A DNA stretch of 64,000 nt, taken from NCBI GenBank assembly GCA_963695645.1, contig CAVOHC010000010.1:1-64000 (forward strand), written 5' to 3'. The first letter of the stretch is position 1. Every line of letters begins with the position of its first letter. Positions 52,856-61,976 of the stretch are shown here, piece by piece. A model generated the notes under the pieces. It saw nothing but the letters and a program-made list of their open reading frames with translations, had not been told where the DNA came from and searched no databases. A program made the translations under genes and the position numbers. This DNA is from DATBGO01 sp963695645. GTDB lineage: Bacteria; Actinomycetota; Actinomycetes; Streptosporangiales; Streptosporangiaceae.

Positions 52856-53236
52856 ATGCGCACCTGGCTACGCGAGCACCTGCCCGTCCGGATATCGACG
52901 GCGGTGATCACCCTCTTCTTCGTCGGGGTTCTCGAGCTGTACTACCTCTACGGCGTCCCATACCCGTCCCAGGGCGGAACGCAAGTGTCACCCACGACAA
53001 CTGAGTCGTCGCACCCGTCGCGGTCCACGTCCCCGACACCGACCGTTACGCCGAGGGCCAGCCGGTCACCCACCGCCAGCCCGACGCCTTCGACAGCCGC
53101 ATCGCCGCGGAGCGCGACCTCTTCCCCATCCCCGTCGGTTGGCGCGACGCCGTCGTCGCAGGGTAGCGCGACCCCGACACCGACAGCCACCCCGAGCACG
53201 CCAGCCACCGGGACCGGCGGCTTACCCAGCGGCTGA
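52856..53236 (+). CDS. Membrane-anchored Ser/Thr/Pro-rich protein
   Basis: This is 126 residues. One N-terminal membrane helix (ISTAVITLFFVGVLELYYLY) is followed by ~85 residues almost entirely Ser, Thr, Pro and Ala, expected outside the cell and a likely target for O-mannosylation. It starts five bases after mscS. It may be an accessory or tether for the channel; this is inferred from position only. Confidence 0.7.
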   Translation: MRTWLREHLPVRISTAVITLFFVGVLELYYLYGVPYPSQGGTQVSPTTTESSHPSRSTSPTPTVTPRASRSPTASPTPSTAASPRSATSSPSPSVGATPSSQGSATPTPTATPSTPATGTGGLPSG

Positions 53237-53297
53237 CCCTGGCTGTCAACGATCATCCTTACTGCAGGACTGCGTGCGGTGTCTTATTGTTTCCGAT

Positions 53298-54200
53298 GTG
53301 GTCCCTGATGATTTCAGCATCCCCATGCCAGCTCAGTCCGTCGTCGCCGTGCCGCCGCCAGGGCCTGGCCCTGGGATGTGGGCAGGTGCGCCGAGCGCGG
53401 TCTGCAGTGGCGGCGAGATCTATCTCGCCTACCGGCTGCGGCGGCCGATCGGCCAGGGGCGCGGTTATGCGGTTGTCGTGGCGCGCTCGGCGGACGGGGA
53501 GTGCTTCGAGACCATCTCGACTATCACCAAGGAACAATTCAGCGCCGAATCGCTTGAACGGCCGGCTCTGGTCGTCACGCCCGACGGGACCTGGCGCCTG
53601 TATGTGAGCTGCGCTACGCCGGGCACCAAGCACTGGCGGGTCGAGGTGATGGAGGCGGCCGATCCTGCCAGGTTCGACTCCGCGCAGAGCAAGGTCGTGC
53701 TGCCTGGCGACACCAAGACCGCCGTCAAAGACACGGTGATCGTGCACAACGGTGGCCTGTGGCATCTGTGGGCCTCCATGCACCCGCTTGCCGACCCGCT
53801 TGAGGCTGACCAGATGGTGACCGAGTATGCCTCCAGCACCGACGGGCTGGAGTGGACCTGGCTAGGGACGGCGCTGAGCCCGCGGCCCGGCGAGTGGGAC
53901 TCGCGCGGCGTCCGGGTGACCGCGGTCAGGTTCACGGCGGACGGCGTTGTCGCCCACTACGACGGACGCGCCAGCGCGGCGGAGAACTATGAGGAGCGTA
54001 CCGGCATTGCGACCGGCCCCGACCCGGCGACGCTGACCGCGGTCGGCCCGGCCTACGGGTCACCAGACGGTCGCGGGCTCAGGTACTTGAACATTGTCGA
54101 CCTGGGCGACGGGAAAGAGCGCCTGTACTACGAGATGACGCGCGCGGACGGGGCCCACGACCTGCGGACCGAACAGCGCCCTCAGCCGCGCGCCGGGTGA
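53298..54200 (+). CDS. Glycosidase-like five-bladed beta-propeller protein
   Basis: This is about 300 residues. Repeated strand motifs (WAGAPSAVCSGGEIYLAYRL, RPALVVTPDGTWRLYVSCAT, VKDTVIVHNGGLWHLWASMH, DSRGVRVTAVRFTADGVVAH) fit the propeller of the GH43/GH32/GH130-like superfamily. Acidic residues usual at the centre (Asp in VKDTVI, Glu/Asp in GEWDSRGV) are present, but I cannot assign a family. The start is uncertain: GTG 53298 or ATG 53325, neither with a good ribosome-binding site. The last 122 bases overlap the sulfotransferase frame on the opposite strand. Confidence 0.65.
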   Translation: MVPDDFSIPMPAQSVVAVPPPGPGPGMWAGAPSAVCSGGEIYLAYRLRRPIGQGRGYAVVVARSADGECFETISTITKEQFSAESLERPALVVTPDGTWRLYVSCATPGTKHWRVEVMEAADPARFDSAQSKVVLPGDTKTAVKDTVIVHNGGLWHLWASMHPLADPLEADQMVTEYASSTDGLEWTWLGTALSPRPGEWDSRGVRVTAVRFTADGVVAHYDGRASAAENYEERTGIATGPDPATLTAVGPAYGSPDGRGLRYLNIVDLGDGKERLYYEMTRADGAHDLRTEQRPQPRAG

Positions 54201-55287
54201 CCCGCCGGCCGCGCGCCAAGAGGCCGCCGGGCCGCGCTGGGTGGCCCTCCGGCCGCGCGCCGGGCCGCGCTGGGTGGGCCCGCCTGGCCGCGCCGGGTGG
54301 TGCGCCGGATGACCTGCCCGGCCGCCTAGAACTCTCGCGGCCGCCCGTTCCTTGCCTGGATCTGGCCGGCCTGGCGCCGACCAGGCCGCCCGAATCGCCG
54401 CGGGGCTGCAGCCAGTCGCTGAATTCTTCGCCGGTCACGCGCTCGAGCAGGCGGATGTCGGCCTCGAAACGCGGGATCAGTGCCCGCCGCTCCTCCCAGG
54501 TCAGCGGCCGCCGCGGCGGGCTGTCCCGTTGCAGCATCCGCTCCAGTGCCTCGGTCGGCACACCGGGGACCGCGTGGCCGATCCGGAGAGCCGCGGACAG
54601 GGCACGATGCCGGATCGTCAGGTCCGGATGGGCAGTAACGTTTTCCCTCGGCACCTCGGTGACGACCCCCCGGGGCACCCGGAGAAACGCGCAGATCCGG
54701 TCGAGGACCATCGCGGGCTGCTCGATCAGGGTCCGGTAACGGAAGGCCAGGACCTGGTCCTGCGGAAACACCGTGTGCAGGTGCTCTAGTTGCTCCCCGT
54801 ACCGCCCGAGCGCCTGGTAGTGCCAGAAATCCGCCCACCCGGCCGCGATCCGGCGTTCTTCCGCGGCGCAGGCCTGCACGAAGTCGCCAACCGGGTCGAG
54901 GCCGGCCGACCACAGGTGGGTCCAATTGGAGTGCGCGCGCTCAACCGGATCGCGCAGGATGACGATGAACCTGGCATCGGGGATCAGGTCCCGGATGCGG
55001 ATCTGCGCGTCAGGCCGGTACAGGTAGAACGGTGTCGACTCGCCGCGCAGCTGACCAGCTGGCGCAGCGTCGAACAGTGCCTCGTATTCATCCCGCCGCC
55101 ATACGTGCTCGCGGTAGGTGCGGATGTCGCCAGGGCCGCCGCTGGTCGGCGGCGGGCCATCGGTGAGAAAGAACTTGGGTTCCTTCACAGGCGACAGGTA
55201 GAGGGACGGGTGCCGGGCAAGCGCCGCGTGCAAGGCTGTGGTGCCCGCCTTCGGCGCTCCTGCCACGAAAAAGTCCGGCAGGGCCAT
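54079..55287 (-). CDS. Sulfotransferase family protein with a run-on tail
   Basis: This is 402 residues. The PAPS 5'-phosphosulfate loop is VAGAPKAGTTALHAAL (9-23). The 3'-phosphate-binding motif is FIVILRDPVERAHSNW (107-122). KEPKFFL and the catalytic-side RGESTPFYLY are typical of sulfotransferases acting on carbohydrates, lipids or small molecules. The fold ends near residue 295 (GEEFSDWLQP). The remaining ~105 residues are Arg/Pro/Gly-rich and antisense to the end of the neighbouring gene, so the original stop was probably lost. Confidence 0.85.
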   Translation of the reverse strand: MALPDFFVAGAPKAGTTALHAALARHPSLYLSPVKEPKFFLTDGPPPTSGGPGDIRTYREHVWRRDEYEALFDAAPAGQLRGESTPFYLYRPDAQIRIRDLIPDARFIVILRDPVERAHSNWTHLWSAGLDPVGDFVQACAAEERRIAAGWADFWHYQALGRYGEQLEHLHTVFPQDQVLAFRYRTLIEQPAMVLDRICAFLRVPRGVVTEVPRENVTAHPDLTIRHRALSAALRIGHAVPGVPTEALERMLQRDSPPRRPLTWEERRALIPRFEADIRLLERVTGEEFSDWLQPRGDSGGLVGARPARSRQGTGGRESSRRPGRSSGAPPGAARRAHPARPGARPEGHPARPGGLLARGRRVTRRAAEGAVRSAGRGPRPRASSRSTGALSRRPGRQCSST

Positions 55288-55513
55288 CTCAGAATCTCCT
55301 CATTCGGGGCTAGCCTGCTATACCTATTATTAAACTAGGATGTTATTTGTACCCCGGATCCGGCAGATCTCACATCAGACCCGTCGTCATTGGCCCTAAA
55401 CGCCATTCCCCTGAACGGATCCCTGCACGGTCACCCCGCACGGCTCTTCTCCCGGCAGGCCAGGCCTAGTGCCAACGTAGCGCACTTCCGAAAGACCGGC
55501 CGCGGCCGCCCGT
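55288..55513. other. Intergenic, AT-rich promoter-like stretch
   Basis: The bases at about 55315-55350 (ACCTATTATTAAACTAGG) are unusually AT-rich for this genome and lie just upstream of the sulfotransferase start. They are likely its promoter. The rest shows nothing. Confidence 0.4.
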
Positions 55514-56446
55514 TCAACCAGATTGCCGCTGCAGCCGGGCAAGCGGCGGCGCCGGCATCGGCTCTCCGTCGTAGTCGGCGACTGTGCCGAACCTTCCCTC
55601 CCGCCAGGCAGCCGCTGCCGCCGCGATCTCCTCGGGTGTCCGCGCGACGAAGTTCCACCACATCAGCAGTTGCTCGCCAAGCGGCACGCCGCCCAGCAGG
55701 ATGAGCCTGCTGCCCTCCGGCGCCGCGATCTCCGCCTGCTCCCGCCCAGCGCCCAGGTAGAGGAGGCAGCCTGGCCGCAACGCGTTGCCCGCCACCTCGG
55801 CCGACCCGAGTACGACGAAAAGCACATGCTCGTGCGCGGGTTGGAGCGGGAGCATGCCGCGAGCGTGCCGCCCCGCGATCAGCTCGGCTCCGACGATCTC
55901 CGAGTACACCCGGGCCGGCGACTGCGCGCTGGCCAGCGAGCCGATGAATACCGTGACCGCGAACCCGGCGATGTCAACCGCTGGCAGCTCTGGGTGGTGC
56001 GCGAAGCTCGGTTCCACCTGGCGCGCCGCCTCCGGCAGCGCCACCCAGAGCTGGACCCCGTGCAGCGCCGGGTCATGCTCGGCAGGCGAGACCTCGGCGT
56101 GCGCGATTCCGCGCCCGGCGGTCATCAGGTTCAGCTGGCCGGGCCGGATCAGCTGCTCGCTGCCGAGGCTGTCGGTATGCAGGACATCACCGGAGATGAG
56201 CCAGGTAACCGTCTGCAGGCCGATGTGCGGATGCGGCGGCACCAGCATTCCGGCCACGCCGTCCACGGACAAGGGACCGTAGTGATCGACGAAGCACCAC
56301 GCCCCGACGCTCCGCCGCAGCCGGAGCGGCAAGAGCCTCCGTACGGTCATGTCGCCGACCTGCGCCTCCCGTGCGCCGGTAAGTTCAAGCCCAAGGGAAT
56401 TAACGGGCGTCTCAGCTATCTCGAGATCCGCATCGACTGTGCTCAT
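55514..56446 (-). CDS. Pirin family protein
   Basis: This is a 310-residue bicupin of the pirin family. The N-terminal cupin has the metal ligands in VPPHPHIGLQTVTWL and the His/Glu of GRGIAHAEVSP. The C-terminal cupin is RLILLGGVPLGEQLLMWWNF, with VARTPEEIAAAAAAWREGRF at the end. Pirins are iron proteins; some oxidise quercetin, others regulate pyruvate metabolism. ATG 56446 follows GGAGGG. Divergent from an AhpD-like gene across 77 bases, a shared promoter region that hints at a joint oxidative-stress role. Confidence 0.92.
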   Translation of the reverse strand: MSTVDADLEIAETPVNSLGLELTGAREAQVGDMTVRRLLPLRLRRSVGAWCFVDHYGPLSVDGVAGMLVPPHPHIGLQTVTWLISGDVLHTDSLGSEQLIRPGQLNLMTAGRGIAHAEVSPAEHDPALHGVQLWVALPEAARQVEPSFAHHPELPAVDIAGFAVTVFIGSLASAQSPARVYSEIVGAELIAGRHARGMLPLQPAHEHVLFVVLGSAEVAGNALRPGCLLYLGAGREQAEIAAPEGSRLILLGGVPLGEQLLMWWNFVARTPEEIAAAAAAWREGRFGTVADYDGEPMPAPPLARLQRQSG

Positions 56447-56523
56447 CAGGCATTCCCTCCGGGCCTCGCCGTGCTGCAGCGTGCTGGGCGGACAAGTCTC
56501 GACGATAGAGGAGGCGCCAGGCA

Positions 56524-56868
56524 GTGGCCAACTACCACGAACTGCTGCATGAGCTTGCCCAGGACGGTCGCACGCTCCGCGACGCGATTCCTGATGTTTA
56601 TGCCGGTTACGTCCGGATGGCGGCCGCCGCACTGGGGGATGGCGGTGCTCTGCCCGCCAAGATGCGCGAGCTGATCGCCCTGGCTCTCGCCGTGACCAGG
56701 GAATGTGATGGTTGTATCGCGGCGCACGCCCGGGGCGCCGTGAGCCAGGGCGCGACCGCCCAGGAAGTCGCCGAAGCGCTGGGCGTCGCGATATTCATGA
56801 ACGGCGGCCCAGGCACGGTGTGGGCCCCCCGCGCCTATGCCGCGTTCCGGGAATTCGCTGCTGAGTAG
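56524..56868 (+). CDS. Carboxymuconolactone decarboxylase / AhpD-like protein
   Basis: This is 114 residues, all-helical CMD fold. The redox motif is Cys61-Asp-Gly-Cys64 with His68 (ECDGCIAAHARGA), the CxxCxxxH pattern of AhpD-like alkylhydroperoxidases. GTG 56524 follows GGAGGCG. It is transcribed away from the pirin gene. A peroxide- or thiol-stress role is likely. Confidence 0.9.
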   Translation: MANYHELLHELAQDGRTLRDAIPDVYAGYVRMAAAALGDGGALPAKMRELIALALAVTRECDGCIAAHARGAVSQGATAQEVAEALGVAIFMNGGPGTVWAPRAYAAFREFAAE

Positions 56869-57095
56869 GCCACAGTCGAAGCGCCCGCTCATCGCTGCGG
56901 GAACAGCGGCTGGTCCATGTGTGTCATCGGCGCACCCGGCTGGCGGCAACGGATATGGCAGTGGCAGCGACGACCGATGTGCCCCGCCGCCTCACCGAAG
57001 CAACGCCGAACCCACGATCATCACGCTGGCCTGAGCTAGCGCTACCACTTCCGCTTGACTCCATCCTTGTAAAGGCGCCCGCCTCGGAAGGTCCG

Positions 57096-57392
57096 TCAGC
57101 CCTCACGCTGGTCCTCGGCGCTGAGCGATTCAGCCATAGCTCGAGCCAGTGCGTCGTACTGCGTCGCCAGATAGATCACCTCGCTCGTAGCGCATCGAGA
57201 CGTCGTCGAACGAACCGGGCATGTAGGGCTCCGGGTCTTCCTGGGCGGCAGCTGCCATTTCCAGATAGGTCGCGGGGGCAGCGCTTCCGCCGACGTGGCC
57301 AAGAGCGCTCACGGAACCGCTGCGCGACCTCGTCAAGGCTCATCGAGCCGTTTCGTCAGGGCGGTGATCAGGTCGGTGACCTCGCTCGTCAT
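57096..57392 (-). pseudogene. Zeta-toxin companion protein, frameshifted
   Basis: Across frames the minus strand reads MTSEVTDLITALTKR, then SLDEVAQRFRERSW, then ATYLEMAAAAQEDPEPYMPG with SFDDVSMRYERGDLS, then QYDALARAMAESLSAEDQ. This matches a small protein often found just after zeta-toxin genes in actinobacteria. Its ATG overlaps the toxin stop (TGATG). At least two or three frameshifts break it. Confidence 0.6.
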
Positions 57393-58423
57393 CAGGGCTC
57401 CTCTGTCGTACTGCTCGCCTCGGCGAGCATCGGGGCGGCGCCGGAATTCTCGTAGCGCGCCCACGTGTCGAATCGGTGCTTGACAGCCTCGAAGTTCTTC
57501 CTGTTCAGGCTGCCCCAACCTCGGGTCTGCCTGCCGTTCGAGTACCTCCGCCGGGACGAACCTGCCGCCGAACCCCTTGCCTGCGCGGTGATCGTCCTGG
57601 CCATCCCGGTGCCGGGCGTCTGACCCGGGCCACCGCGGTCTCCACCGGAATGTCGACGAAGATGCCTTGGATGCTGCGTGTACCGGCCGAACGCAGGTGG
57701 TCGATCCGCCGTCCGTCGTGGCCTGCGAGGACATGGTGATGTCCCAGATGATGTTCTTTCCCGTCTGCCTGTGCCCGGCAAGCGAGCCGTTTGGCGATGT
57801 AGGAAGATTCCTCATGCACCAGATCGGATGCCTCCATCGGCGACAGGCCCTCGACCTGCGGGATTAGGCCACGGCTGGCCATTTCTTCCTTGATGTCGTC
57901 AGGATTAATAGTTAGGTACTGCGACCGGTCGATGCCCGCGTACCGCTCCAGGACAGTCGACTTGCCGGCGCCGCCAAGGCCCCCCGCCATGATCGCGCGA
58001 CGCTCACCGGCACGTGGGCACTTCGGGCATAGATGGCTGTCGTATAATCGCACGATGGAGTGTCAGCGTCGCTTCCCGGGACCAGGTCTGCCTGTCTGGG
58101 TCGATGGTGTGCTGCTGGTCCGTTGAGAGGCCGTGGGCGCGGGCTTTGTCGAGGCGGTCGCGGACGTCTTTGACGTGCTCGGCGTGCTCGGCGTCGGTGG
58201 CGGGCTCGGGGAGCGCGATGTCACGGAGGCGTGGCGGTGGCGGCTTGCGGCGGCCGTCGGCCTCGACCGGGGACGAGGGATGGCCGGGGGATAGCCGGTC
58301 GATGCGCTGCCGGAAGTCTTCTGGCGTGCCGGGCTTCGGATTATCTAAGTCGGCTTTGGCGCCAGGTGTCTCCGGCCGGTCGGTACGCACCGCTTGCTCC
58401 CTTGATCGCAGCCGTCCGCGCAA
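57392..58423 (-). pseudogene. Zeta toxin family protein, multiply frameshifted
   Basis: Reading across frames restores an N-terminal region (DFRQRIDRLSPGHPSSPVEA and ARAHGLSTDQQHTIDPDRQT), the Walker A IMAGGLGGAGKSTVLERYAG, NPDDIKEEMASRGLIPQVEG, the conserved LSPMEASDLVHEESSYIAKR, GKNIIWDITMSSQATT, IQGIFVDIPVETAVARV and the ending FEAVKHRFDTWARYENSG. Zeta toxins phosphorylate a UDP-sugar cell-wall precursor. Frameshifts lie near 58050, 57765, 57620 and 57530, with extra small indels, too many for a functional product. The companion gene that follows is also broken. Confidence 0.8.
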
Positions 58424-58589
58424 GGGTAGAAGGCCCGAAGGCGGACCCGCAAGTCCCAGGATCCCGGTCTGTGATAGGGCAAAGCCGGGCCTGCTCAGCC
58501 GGGCCTGCTCAGCCGGGCCTGCTCAGCCGGGCCTGCTCAGCCGGGCCTGCTCAGCCCGGCCGAGCAGCCGGCCAGTTTGCGCGCCGGCC
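58424..58589. other. Intergenic with minisatellite
   Basis: This spacer between the zeta-toxin remnant and the pntB stop is dominated by the five 14-bp repeats listed separately. Confidence 0.5.
58483..58552. repeat. Five perfect tandem copies of a 14-bp unit
   Basis: AGCCGGGCCTGCTC is repeated head-to-tail five times at 58483, 58497, 58511, 58525 and 58539 without a mismatch. AGCCCGGCCGAGC follows and can pair with the repeat. It lies just past the pntB stop, where a terminator would be expected. Confidence 0.92.
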
Positions 58590-60002
58590 TTAGCCGACTA
58601 GGGTCTTGACGGCGCCGGTCAGGCCCGCCAGGGCCGCCTTGGCGTCGCCGAAGTACATGCTGGTCTTCGGGTCGACGTAGAGCTCGTTGTCGATGCCCGC
58701 GTAGCCGTGGCCCATCGAGCGCTTGATCACGATGATGCTCTTGGACTGGTCCACATCCAGAATCGGCATGCCAGAGATCGCTGAACCCGCGCGGCGCGCC
58801 GCCGGGTTGGTGACGTCGTTGGCGCCGATCACCAGCGCCACGTCGGTCCGGGCGAACTCGGGGTTGATATCGTCCATCTCTTTGAGCTGCGGGTAGGGCA
58901 CGTTGGCCTCGGCCAGCAACACGTTCATGTGCCCAGGCATCCGGCCAGCGACCGGGTGGATCGCATAGCTGACGTCGATGCCTCGTGATTCAAGCAGGTC
59001 GGCAAGCTCCGCCACCTCGTGCTGTGCTTGTGCGGCGGCCAGGCCGTAGCCGGGCACGATGATCACTTTAGACGCATAGGCAAGCTGGATCGCCGCGTCG
59101 TCGGCGGCAATCGACCGCACCCCTGCGCCCGCGCCGGGCAGCGCGGCGGCCGCGGCGTCGCCAGTGCCGAACCCGCCCACGATGATGTTGCCGATGGACC
59201 GGTTCATCGCGTCGGCCATCAGCTTGGTCAGGATCCCGCCGGAGGCTCCGACCAGCGCGCCAGCGATGATCAGCGCCCAGTTGCCGATCACGAAGCCCGC
59301 CATTGCCACAGCGGTGCCAGTGAAGGCGTTCAGCAGCGAGATCACCACCGGCATGTCGGCGCCGCCGATGGGCATCACCATGGACACGCCGAATACGAGC
59401 GCGGCGATGATCACGAAGACCAGGCCGAGCACGCTCGGGGTAGCGATCAGATAACCGCCCACGCCCAGCGCGATTGCAGCCAGTACCAGGTTGACGATGC
59501 GCTGGCCGCGGAACGTGACCGGCGCCGAATTGATCAGCCCTTGCAGCTTGCCCGCGGCGATGATCGACCCGGAGAAGGTGACCGCTCCGATGATGACGTC
59601 GAGCAGGGTCGTGATGGTCGTGGATTCAGGCACACCGACGGCCGCGTTCGCAAGCCGCATATAGTCATGGATCCCGACCAGGGCGGCTGCGCCGCCGCCG
59701 ACCGCGTTGAAGATGCTCACCAGCTGCGGCATCGCGGTCATCTGCACGGTCCTGGCGAGATACAGGCCGGCACTGCCGCCGATAAGCGCACCGGTGGCCA
59801 TCACGATCCAGCCGGTCGCGCTGATGCCACCCGTGTGGATGATCAGCGCCAAGGTCGCGGCCACCGCCGCCACCATGCCCGCCGTCGACCACTGGTTGCC
59901 GCGGCGCGCGGTGGCGGGGCTGTTCATCAGGTGCAGTCCGAACACGAAGCAGGACGCGGCAGCAACGTATATCAGCTGGATGATCGTGTTGAAGGTGCTC
60001 AT
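58590..60002 (-). CDS. pntB: NAD(P) transhydrogenase beta subunit
   Basis: This is 470 residues, full length. About eight membrane segments fill the first ~280 residues. The NADP-binding domain III is at the C-terminus: VIIVPGYGLAAAQAQHEVAE, HPVAGRMPGHMNVLLAEANV, LVIGANDVTNPAAR and IVIKRSMGHGYAG. With PntA it moves hydride from NADH to NADP, driven by proton entry. The ATG overlaps the pntA2 stop (ATGA). Last gene of the operon. Confidence 0.96.
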   Translation of the reverse strand: MSTFNTIIQLIYVAAASCFVFGLHLMNSPATARRGNQWSTAGMVAAVAATLALIIHTGGISATGWIVMATGALIGGSAGLYLARTVQMTAMPQLVSIFNAVGGGAAALVGIHDYMRLANAAVGVPESTTITTLLDVIIGAVTFSGSIIAAGKLQGLINSAPVTFRGQRIVNLVLAAIALGVGGYLIATPSVLGLVFVIIAALVFGVSMVMPIGGADMPVVISLLNAFTGTAVAMAGFVIGNWALIIAGALVGASGGILTKLMADAMNRSIGNIIVGGFGTGDAAAAALPGAGAGVRSIAADDAAIQLAYASKVIIVPGYGLAAAQAQHEVAELADLLESRGIDVSYAIHPVAGRMPGHMNVLLAEANVPYPQLKEMDDINPEFARTDVALVIGANDVTNPAARRAGSAISGMPILDVDQSKSIIVIKRSMGHGYAGIDNELYVDPKTSMYFGDAKAALAGLTGAVKTLVG

Positions 60003-60334
60003 GACGCCTGACCGTCCTGGCTCGCTGTGACTGCCGGCGGGACAGGTGCAGTCGGCCTGCGATGGAACATTTTCAGCATCCGTCCGGTGACCACGTACCC
60101 GCCGACCACGTTCATGGCCGCGAATGCCGCGGCGACGAAGGCGATCACGTAGCCGATGGCGTTATTAGCGGTGACCGCGATCAGCATGGCGCCGACCAGC
60201 ACGATCCCGTGGATCGAGTTGGCTGCTGACATCAGGGGCGTGTGCAGGGTGGCTGGGACCTTGCTGATCACCTCGAAACCCACCCAGAGGCTGAGGACAA
60301 AGATGACCAGGTCAGTGAGAAGCGCCGTCGACAT
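59999..60334 (-). CDS. pntAB: NAD(P) transhydrogenase alpha subunit, membrane part
   Basis: This is 111 residues from ATG 60334 (MSTALLTDLVIFVLSLWVGF). It has three membrane segments, including VISKVPATLHTPLMSAANSI, the conserved cytoplasmic-loop region, and VGGYVVTGRMLKMF at the end. In actinobacteria the alpha subunit is split into a soluble NAD-binding chain and this membrane chain. It overlaps the upstream gene by 23 bases and pntB by four. Confidence 0.93.
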   Translation of the reverse strand: MSTALLTDLVIFVLSLWVGFEVISKVPATLHTPLMSAANSIHGIVLVGAMLIAVTANNAIGYVIAFVAAAFAAMNVVGGYVVTGRMLKMFHRRPTAPVPPAVTASQDGQAS

Positions 60335-61472
60335 CGGCGTTACCTCCAGCAGGCTCGACAAGCGCGGGATGAACGATATGGCCCTCATGGGTGATAACGA
60401 CGCCTGCGATGAGGTCGTCGGACAGGTCGACCGCAACACTGCCGTCCTTGACCATGTAGAGCAGCAGCGCGGTCACATTGCGGGCGTAGGCGGCCGATGC
60501 CGCGGGGGCCATCGTGGACGGCAGCGTGCTCGCGCCGATCACTGTTACGCCGTTCTCCGTAACGATGGTCTCGCCCGGAGCCGAGCCGGCGACATTGCCG
60601 CCCAGCTCGCTGGCGCCCATGTCGACGACAACCGATCCTGCCGACATGGACTTGAGCGCGTCGCCCGTGACCAGCAGCGGTGGCCGCCTTCCGGGGACCT
60701 GCGCAGTAGTGACTATCACGTCCTGGCGCGCGATATGACCGGCCAGCTCGTCCTGCTGCGCTTGGCGTTCTTGCTCGGTCAGAGCGCGGGCATATCCGCC
60801 CTCGCCGCTGGCCGCCCCCACCGATTTCAGCTCAATGAATGTTGCGCCGAGCGAGGCCACCTCGGCCTTGGTCTCGGGCCGCACGTCGTAGGCGGAGACT
60901 ACGGCGCCGAGCCTTCGTGCCGTGCCGATCGCCTGCAGGCCGGCCACCCCGGTGCCGAGGATCAGCACCTTGGCCGGCCTCGCGGTACCCGCAGCGGTGA
61001 TGAGCAGCGGGAAGAACCGGCCATAGGAACTCGCGGCCAGCAACACGGCCTTGTAGCCCGCGATGTTGGCCTGGGAGGTCAGCGCGTCCATCGATTGTGC
61101 TCGCGGCAGAGTCCGCGGAATCATGTCCATGCTGGCCGCGGTGACACCCGCGCGGGCGAGTTGCGCTGCCAATGCTGGATCAGTCAGGGGCGCCAGCAGC
61201 CCGAACAGCACCTGGCCGGCCCGCAGACGGGCGATGGCCTCGGCGTTCGGCTTGCCCACCATCAATACGGCGTCTGCGGCCCAGGCCTCTTCACGGGAAA
61301 CGATGGCCGCGCCGGCCTCCGCATAGCTGCCGTCCGCCAGCCATGCTCCGTCCCCTGCACCTGATTCCACCAGGACATCCAGCCCGGCTGCGCGCACTTT
61401 GACCACGGCCTCGGGCACCAGCGCGACCCGGCGCTCACCGGGCGCGGTTTCCCTGACGACGGCAACTTTCAT
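60312..61472 (-). CDS. pntAA: NAD(P) transhydrogenase alpha subunit, NAD-binding part
   Basis: This is 386 residues from ATG 61472 (MKVAVVRETAPGERRVALVP). It shares its fold with alanine dehydrogenase: MIPRTLPRAQSMDALTSQAN, the Rossmann loop VLILGTGVAGLQAIGTARRL, the mobile-loop region GGYARALTEQERQAQQDELA and VVVDMGASELGGN. It binds NADH. First gene of the three-gene transhydrogenase operon. Confidence 0.94.
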   Translation of the reverse strand: MKVAVVRETAPGERRVALVPEAVVKVRAAGLDVLVESGAGDGAWLADGSYAEAGAAIVSREEAWAADAVLMVGKPNAEAIARLRAGQVLFGLLAPLTDPALAAQLARAGVTAASMDMIPRTLPRAQSMDALTSQANIAGYKAVLLAASSYGRFFPLLITAAGTARPAKVLILGTGVAGLQAIGTARRLGAVVSAYDVRPETKAEVASLGATFIELKSVGAASGEGGYARALTEQERQAQQDELAGHIARQDVIVTTAQVPGRRPPLLVTGDALKSMSAGSVVVDMGASELGGNVAGSAPGETIVTENGVTVIGASTLPSTMAPAASAAYARNVTALLLYMVKDGSVAVDLSDDLIAGVVITHEGHIVHPALVEPAGGNADVDGASH

Positions 61473-61976
61473 GGGCGCGACCTCACGAGTCAATCGGGGC
61501 AGTCTTTGAGTGCCCGCAGTCTGTTGCTGCCAACGCTTCCTGCTACAGGGCGAAGCAACTAGGGCATAACGTCCCGATCCCCAGGGCCCCTCGGCTGCTG
61601 GTCCTGCCGCAGGCGAGCCTGCCGTACAAGATTCGACTCTACTTGCTGAGCCGGGCCGAACGGCTGGCCGGACATCCCGAACGAGCAGATGGCCGGATCG
61701 CCGGCAACTCGACGACCTGCTGCTGCCGAGCTATCGAGCCATCGCACAGTGGCGATGCCGGACGCCGGCCGGGCTGCCGGTTGCGCCACGGCCGCGGGGG
61801 CGAGATACGTTGGGGCGGCGTATACGGCCCGGCCAGGGAGACAGCCGAATCGGCTGACTCCTGCTGCGCAGCATGCTTAACGATCGCTACCTTGAGGGCA
61901 TCGTGATGATATCGCGAGAAATGGCGTCGGATAATCGACAAGACCGTAGATCTTGAGCGAGCGGGCATCGGTATAA
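61473..61976. other. Intergenic, nothing recognised
   Basis: This is 504 bases upstream of the transhydrogenase operon, whose promoter should lie at its left side. No protein-like frame or structured RNA was evident. Confidence 0.4.

Noticed and set aside
58483..58552. CRISPR-like array
   Set aside because: The 14-bp units are directly contiguous with no spacers and no cas genes nearby.
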